A stretch of DNA of 64,000 nucleotides, from assembly GCA_019400425.1 (NCBI GenBank), contig JAFREE010000088.1, forward strand, positions 1 to 64,000, in the 5' to 3' direction. A model generated the notes under the pieces. The model was not told the DNA's origin. It saw only the letters and a program-made list of their open reading frames with translations, and searched no databases. Made by a program: the position numbers and the translations under genes. Below, piece after piece: positions 58,636 to 64,000 of this stretch. Position 1 is the stretch's first letter, and every line of letters starts with the position of its first letter. This DNA is from Hymenochaete sp. R1 (Eukaryota; Basidiomycota; Agaricomycetes; Hymenochaetales; Hymenochaetaceae).

Positions 58636-59576
58636 TCAATGGGGTGGAGGTGGAAGAAGTGGTGGCGGTATATTTGCAGAGGGTGGCTTCGGAAATGCAC
58701 CTGAGGTGGAGCCTAAAAGGCTCTTCGCTGGATTCTGCCCAGACTTGGCTTTACCTGGAATCGAAATACTGAAAGTTTGACCTTCCTTCAACGAGTAGTC
58801 TTTCTTTGGCTCTTGCGTGCTCGGAGCACTCTGCTCTTCTGGAGGAGGAGGATTCTGGCTAGCGAAGAATCTCCTGGTAGAAACATAAGATTAGGTTTAC
58901 AGAATAGGAGAGAGGAACGTACTTTGTGTAGTCCTGCAATGACACGTCTAGAACCTATCAGCATACATAATTCATGCCAAATCAAACCACTCACTGAAGT
59001 CAAAGCTATCAGTTCTCTCGGCAAAACCCATCCCAATGAAAGCCTTGTTCCCTGCATCTTCTACGCGTACTACGAAGTAACGCGAGGAGTCGAGTACGGC
59101 TTCCACGGATGGCTTGTTGGGATCATAAGGCGTCTTTGCGAAGACTGCAAAAGCTCATCGAATGCATTCTCCTTAGTTTCTCGAAGTACTCACGTTCGCC
59201 TCAATAAGATATATGTATTAATACACATATCGCAATGCAATTGGTACCAAGACATACCAGTAGTCGCGTCCTCGAATTGCAGAATTACACCAGCTGACTT
59301 CTCAAGGATACGGAACCTTCCTTTCCAGAGCGGTTTAGCTAAATCGCCCCAGTCTTGAGCACGATGGCCTCAAAAACGGACCAGGTTCAACAAAAAGTTG
59401 CTTTCAATCACTGCTGACGCCGAAAGCATACCTTCGTTTTTCTTCAAAGGTGGAATTTTGTACACTGGTTTTATGTCAACCCAAGGTTGCAAGGCCTAGT
59501 CGACTTGCGCAAGCTGACCTGACACTTCTCGGCAGATATAAAGGATATGATCAATCTCGTCGTCCACGTTGTCCAT
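58636..59576 (-). CDS. NECAP-like clathrin adaptor-associated protein
   Basis: Endocytic accessory protein with a PHear domain that binds AP-2 and clathrin coat partners. Exons: 59576-59519, 59464-59432, 59368-59258, 59144-58995, 58947-58923 and 58873-58636, giving 204 residues, slightly shorter than animal NECAP1. The PHear domain is complete: [85 protein letters not shown], and QDYTKRF. A Pro-rich tail follows with PPPPEE and ends [10 protein letters not shown]. The animal WxxF adaptin-ear motif at the C-terminus is not seen. Exon 5 is 25 bases. Divergent from UBLCP1. Confidence 0.92.
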
Positions 59577-59993
59577 CGCGACAATCCGCGTGAGTTGCAA
59601 GGGAGATGAGTGTTTGGTAGATAGAGAGATGGTCGATCGTCGAAGACACCGACGATAAACACCGCCTCAGTAGTCTACTAGTCTACGCGCGTCAACAACG
59701 CGAGCGCCACCAACATGCCATAGGCCATCTCTTTGATTTGGACCTTCATCAGACTCTCCAGCATCGTTTCGCCTGCTCCGCGTATTAGAATAAAACATTG
59801 CGTAGCTATATACAGAATAATCCGGCGAGGAAGACCAGGGAACAGCTTGGCGTCTATTTCCTCCTTTGTGTAGCTTTCACGCAGTAACGAAGTTCCTTTT
59901 TGGCCAGCGCTTATAATGAGTAATGCCGGACCGCCGCCGAATACAATCAAAGCCGAAGCAGTTGTCGCGGAAGCGCAGGTGCGAACATAATTC
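59577..59993. other. NECAP/UBLCP1 divergent promoter region
   Basis: 417 bases between start codons; contains only the doubtful minus-strand frame noted separately. Confidence 0.5.
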
Positions 59994-59995
59994 AT
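59678..59995 (-). CDS. Possible small membrane protein (hypothetical, doubtful)
   Basis: 105-codon frame in the gap between NECAP and UBLCP1, with three hydrophobic segments (ASALIVFGGGPALLIIS, RRIILYIATQCFILI, AYGMLVALALL). Its ATG at 59995-59993 overlaps the start codon of UBLCP1 (59994-59996) in the palindrome CATG. No similarity is recognised. It may be chance, since the region is also the divergent promoter. Confidence 0.2.
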   Translation of the reverse strand: MNYVRTCASATTASALIVFGGGPALLIISAGQKGTSLLRESYTKEEIDAKLFPGLPRRIILYIATQCFILIRGAGETMLESLMKVQIKEMAYGMLVALALLTRVD

Positions 59996-61713
59996 GAAGA
60001 ACTCTGAGGCAGATCTGACGTTGCTCAAGCTCACTGCGCCCTATACAGGTCCTCCTGAGGTCTGGGTCACTTTGAAGTTCGCATGGGCAGGTCAATCACA
60101 TGAACTAGAGATCGCAGATTCAGACCGGTAACGTATTGATTCTCTATATGCACCAGACTTTCTGTCCTGAAAAGGTTACGGGCTGACAGTGTTGACGACT
60201 TGAAGGCGAAGCTATTTAGCTTGACCAATGTACCGCCAGAACGACAAAAGATCCTTGGTCTGGTTAAGGGAAAGCTCCCTCCAGATGGTGAAACGATGTG
60301 GGTAGCCGCATGATCTGCTCTTCATTGCCATCGTTTGACGCAACACCATTATTCAGTGGAAACTTGAAATTATCTACAGGAAAGAAGTTCTCGCTCGTAG
60401 GCACGCCATTGGGTAACGAGCTGAAGGATCCTTCTCGTGAGGAAGTTGATTACTTATAACATAATCTACTTACACCCTTCCAAGAACTAGAGGATCAACC
60501 TGACGTGTTCAATGACCTTGATCTCGACTTTTCGGAGAATGCCAAAGCTACGCAAGCTTACCTTCATGATAGACGAAACCAAAGGAAAATCAAGGACATC
60601 ACCGACACTTTGCGTGGAAATGTTCATCTAATGAATCCCTTGCGAGAAGGAAAGAAATTGCTGGTCTTAGATATTGACTACAGTAAGTGTTCGTGGAAAT
60701 TCCGGTCTATATGTAGATCACGAGGCCTTGCTTGCAGCCATTTTGGATACGAAACCCCTCCTTGAAGGGTCTCTTCCGTCTGTCGAATGCGCCCGGCCAC
60801 ACCTACACGAGTTTCTGGAAGCAATATATCCTCACTACGACATCTGTATCTGGTAAGCCTTATGTGCCAGTGATTCATGAATCAATCAACTTTTGACGTA
60901 GGTCGCAGACGAGTTGGATATGGCTAGAAACAAAACTACACGAGCTGGGTATGATTGGTTCGGACTCTGCCAAATACAAGGTAAGCTGTACTTTCAAAGT
61001 CGGTGTGAAGATGGATACTAACGCCATTTCAACCGGCAAAAAGATAAACTTCGGTGAGTCATCGTGCCGACTACTAACTATTTACTATCTTCATCCACGT
61101 ATATGTACAGTACTCGACAAGACTTGTATGTTTCGAGTCTTCTCTATTCGCAACGGGCAGGAATTCCCGCACCACGTCAAACCCCTCAGAATCATCTGGA
61201 ACCTCTTCCCACAATAGTACGCAACGTATTGGAACCCAGTCCATTATCACACCCTAACGCCCCATATATGCTACAGCAAAGCCTCTAATACCATACATGT
61301 TGATGATCTGGTACGTATTCTCCCCGGTCTACGGGAAAAACAGTCATAGCAACGCATTTCTTCCCAATAGGGCCGCAACTTTGCTCTCAATCCGAGCCAG
61401 GGTCTCAAGATCAGTGCTTTCAAGGACGCCCACTCCACGCAAGCCATTGAGGATCGTGAACTTGCAAAGCTAGCGCGCTACATGGTGCACATTGCCACCG
61501 TCGAGGACCTCACGACGATTAATCACAAAGTAAGTAACTGGAATCTCTCGGGTTGAAGTGCGAGTCTGTGTGACTTATTTGGGAGGTGATGCCTGCTTTT
61601 CTTAACCTTCTGAGTAGGACTGGAAAAAGGTGGCGAGGGCGCTTCTTCCATCTACGAAGACTGCCAAGGCACATACGCCCGCTGCTGAAAATCCAACACC
61701 TCCCGCAAACTGA
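59994..61713 (+). CDS. UBLCP1-like: ubiquitin-like domain plus HAD phosphatase, proteasome regulator
   Basis: Nuclear phosphatase known in animals to dephosphorylate the 26S proteasome base. Eleven exons: 59994-60127, 60190-60297, 60357-60436, 60485-60682, 60738-60852, 60902-60980, 61044-61053 (10 bases), 61111-61216, 61277-61310, 61371-61529 and 61618-61713, giving 372 residues. The N-terminal Ubl has DLKAKLFSLTNVPPERQKILG. The catalytic domain has DIDYT (Asp170, Asp172, Thr174), CARPHLHEFLEAIYPHYDICIW, KYKINFVLDK, and the DD pair in TIHVDDLGRNFALNP. The FCP-type catalytic Thr codon is split by intron 4. A 34-base alternative intron would replace Thr by Asn, so I chose the acceptor at 60737. 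The C-terminus ends in a Lys/Pro-rich tail. Confidence 0.92.
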
Positions 61714-62181
61714 AGGCAAAACATGATGGAGCGATGTTCAGAGTCGTCTAGGGAGCGTTTCCCCTATTTCAGAGACAGTTTTCCCGAGACATTTTCTTTT
61801 TGTTCGATACTATGTCGGTGTACATTATATACACGTACCAAGAAAACAACTAAATGGACAATGGCATTCGAAAGCCAAACGAACAGACGCTATGGAGATA
61901 CACGTAGTAAAACCTGAATACAAGAGCCACAACATTATCAGCGATAGATAAAAACAATAAATCCACTTGCGTTTTTTGAACGAACAGCGTGGAGTTAAGA
62001 GAGAAAGCGGGGGAAGGGGAAAGTAATAACGATGAATAAAGCAAAGCGAAACACAAAACTCAGACCGACATTCGAGAAAGCTATGAACACAAGCACAAAT
62101 AAGTTGGATATATCAGGTATATGTACCGTCTCCTAAAGAAATGGTGTATGTTTTTCCATCGTAAAATGATCGCACGACACA
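61714..62181. other. Convergent intergenic region
   Basis: 468 bases between UBLCP1 and the minus gene ending at 62182. It is AT-rich with no recognised gene, RNA or repeat. Confidence 0.6.
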
Positions 62182-64000
62182 TCAAATTGCCATGTCTGCT
62201 AAAAGACTATAAATCCCTCCTCTCGCACCCGCACCCGCACTCGCTGTACCCTTCACCTTTACACCACCCACATTCGTGGACCCATTCGCAGCCGCAGCAG
62301 CAGCAACTTTCTGTGCCCTCTTCCTCGACTTCTTGCTCCCACCCCCACTGGTATCAGCACCAGCACCAGCGACTCTACCCCTCTCCTCCTTAAAGCACCC
62401 CTTCAGCCCCTCCTCGACGACACCCCACACCTTCACATCTACGAGACCCGAGACGTTGGATGGGTCGCGCGAGGCCAAGAGCGCGTGGAACCTGCTCCCT
62501 GAAAACCTATATACGCAGGGAGGGAAGAGGGAGGGGGTAGAGAGGAGGAGGATCTGGGAGAGGTGGGAAGATGCTTCAAGGGAGGTAAGGAGTTGAGCGG
62601 TAAGCTGGATGGAGCGTTCGGAGACGTCTATTGGTGGTGTGAGGGTAGAGGTTGTGGTGGACTCTCGCAGCAGTAGCTCTCCTGACTCTTTTTCCTGTGT
62701 GGAATCGAAGTTAAAATCGCGTGTGTGAGAGGAAGTGCGATGAGTCGAGTCGGGTACGGGTGAAAGAGACGCAAGGAATGCCTTAGCCTCCCTCGCACTC
62801 CATCGCCCTGATATCTTCTCCTTCGAGCTCCCCGCGTCCTCCGAGCGCGCATGCATCTTTCGAACGACGTGCCAGAGCGCGAGGACAGGTAGTCGGTCAT
62901 CGGGGCGTAGAGAAAGTAGAGCGTCGTTGGAGATGGAGAAAAGCTTGCAGAGGGTGTCGAGACGTTCTCGTTCGGGCCGTATTTGGATGGGCTTGCGTGC
63001 AAAGTGTGCACGGGTGGGTGAAGACGACTTGTCTCTTCCATTTTGGTCAAGATCAAGAGAACGCGACTCAGGAGTAGTGCTCTCAAGACCGTCGAGACCA
63101 ATTTGTTGTAAGGAAGGTATCTCGACTTCTTCGCCTACGAAGCGCGCACCCCGACGGACGTACTCCGTCACCGTCTTTGGTTTTCCCAGCAATCGCCTCC
63201 TAAGCGCCGGCCTCGGCAATGGCTCAGGGCTCTTCACGGACCCGTTCGTCATTGAAACTGCCGAGCTATTTATATCTGTTACAACGCTTTGCCTGCCTGT
63301 TGCACTTTCTGTTTCCGTTGCCGTAACTGAGGCTGGGGTGGATGTCGACTCATCAGCGTTAGCTTCGAATTGCAGGTCCCGGAGGGCACCGCGCAGACGC
63401 GTCACATCCGCCAATCCGTCGTCTTCCTCGTCCTCCGAGTCAAATTCGTCTTCGTCTTCAGAGAATTCTTCAACAACATCAATGAGCTCGTTTGGGTCTT
63501 CGTCTCCATCCTCTTCCGAAAGAACTTCAGTCTGCTCCCCGTCCTCCGGCTCCAAATCCGCCTCAAACAATGGTAACCCTACCGCCGCCTCCAACAGCGC
63601 ATACCCCATCATCCTCAGCTCTCTGGACACGCTCCGACACACCGCTTCATAGTCCGGATGCTCCAAGAACAACTTAGGCCAACTCGTCCTCGTCGAGAGC
63701 ACGTCCATCAACAAGGGCGAGAACCTCCCTGCCCTGTACGCACGTAAGTATAACGCCGCAACCTCTGCCGCATAAGGGTTGTTATGGTCTATGATACCTA
63801 CGACAGCTGTCCGGTCTAGGATATGGACGAGTTGGCATTCGTCGGGATCGTGCAAAGCGCAGACGCTTGCGTCGAGGGAGACGTCGTCCATAGGTCCCAG
63901 AGGGAGGGCGTAAGGCAGCGTCCCCTGCACTACGGCTTCGACAATTGCTTCTTGTTGTCCGGGGGTGACGAGATGCGCGGGGACGCTGCTGCTGGCGACA
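62182..64000 (-). CDS. Asteroid-like (XPG/PIN-type) protein, C-terminal part, cut by window end
   Basis: Intronless frame of more than 600 residues on the minus strand, entering from beyond position 64000 in an open frame and ending at 62182. The start of the visible part (VPAHLVTPGQQEAIVEAVVQ, LPYALPLGPMDD) resembles the distal region of fungal asteroid-domain proteins, which have an XPG-like nuclease fold upstream. Then comes VVGIIDHNNPYAAEVAALYL and HPDYEAVCRSVSRELRMMGYALL. An acidic tract (about EDGDEDPNELIDVVEEF) and Ser-rich linker follow, then a basic KKSRKRAQKV tail and Ala/Gly-rich end. The catalytic part is outside the window, so I cannot say whether the nuclease residues are kept. 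Family assignment is tentative; the frame itself is certain. Confidence 0.6.
   Translation of the reverse strand, partial: VASSSVPAHLVTPGQQEAIVEAVVQGTLPYALPLGPMDDVSLDASVCALHDPDECQLVHILDRTAVVGIIDHNNPYAAEVAALYLRAYRAGRFSPLLMDVLSTRTSWPKLFLEHPDYEAVCRSVSRELRMMGYALLEAAVGLPLFEADLEPEDGEQTEVLSEEDGDEDPNELIDVVEEFSEDEDEFDSEDEEDDGLADVTRLRGALRDLQFEANADESTSTPASVTATETESATGRQSVVTDINSSAVSMTNGSVKSPEPLPRPALRRRLLGKPKTVTEYVRRGARFVGEEVEIPSLQQIGLDGLESTTPESRSLDLDQNGRDKSSSPTRAHFARKPIQIRPERERLDTLCKLFSISNDALLSLRPDDRLPVLALWHVVRKMHARSEDAGSSKEKISGRWSAREAKAFLASLSPVPDSTHRTSSHTRDFNFDSTQEKESGELLLRESTTTSTLTPPIDVSERSIQLTAQLLTSLEASSHLSQILLLSTPSLFPPCVYRFSGSRFHALLASRDPSNVSGLVDVKVWGVVEEGLKGCFKEERGRVAGAGADTSGGGSKKSRKRAQKVAAAAAANGSTNVGGVKVKGTASAGAGARGGIYSLLADMAI

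Noticed and set aside
62927..63652. 241-codon + strand frame, very Ser-rich.
   Set aside because: Antisense shadow of the acidic Asp/Glu tract (GAG/GAC codons read backward as Ser/Leu) of the minus gene 62182-64000.
1..64000. CRISPR arrays, prophage, defence islands or biosynthetic cluster.
   Set aside because: The window is nuclear fungal DNA. No regular spaced repeats, integrases, backbone synthases or tailoring sets were seen; genes are mostly housekeeping.

Overview
This window is nuclear DNA from a filamentous basidiomycete, most likely an Agaricomycete wood or litter decayer. The evidence is the gene architecture: dense protein genes on both strands, many introns of about 45-70 bases, and no operons. 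The gene content agrees: a secreted GH6 cellobiohydrolase with a fungal CBM1, MDM12 of the fungal ERMES complex, TIM54, and a Mid2/Wsc-like membrane protein. I resolved 27 protein genes, two of them cut by the window edges, and about 147 introns. I placed nearly all introns by reading frame, splice sites and family similarity; the final exon phases close in every complete gene.

Layout. 1-6 kb: TilS-like tRNA-Ile lysidine synthetase (5' part), ARPC1, a fluoroacetate-dehalogenase-like hydrolase, and a ZCCHC8-like zinc-knuckle protein. 6-16 kb: a Ser/Thr-rich single-pass membrane protein, a 1175-residue unrecognised protein with a C-terminal membrane segment, and a UDP-galactose-type nucleotide-sugar transporter. 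17-26 kb: MYND protein, GT25 glycosyltransferase, MDM12, ELP3, Mrp51-like mitoribosomal protein, and HYPK-like NatA cofactor. 26-41 kb: the 37-exon meiotic helicase HFM1/MER3, TIM54, RPA1, and an insulysin with a likely mitochondrial presequence. 42-52 kb: CKS1, indoleamine 2,3-dioxygenase, 3-hydroxyisobutyryl-CoA hydrolase, tubulin cofactor E, and an SRSF1/Npl3-like SR protein. 53-64 kb: cysteine desulfurase NFS1, the GH6 cellobiohydrolase, NECAP, the UBLCP1 proteasome phosphatase, and the 3' part of an asteroid-like gene.

The genes do not form one pathway. There is a loose mitochondrial theme: MDM12, Mrp51, TIM54, mitochondrial-type insulysin, HIBCH, NFS1 and TilS. There is also a chromosome/cell-cycle group: HFM1, RPA1 with an MCB box, and CKS1. 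I found no CRISPR array, transposon, tRNA or rRNA that I could support.

I did not find a clearly new multi-gene system. The observations most worth following are four GC-AG introns, HFM1 micro-exons of 7 and 10 nt, a dehalogenase with every known fluoroacetate-dehalogenase residue in place, an upstream in-frame presequence on insulysin, and a large conserved-looking gene of unknown function.
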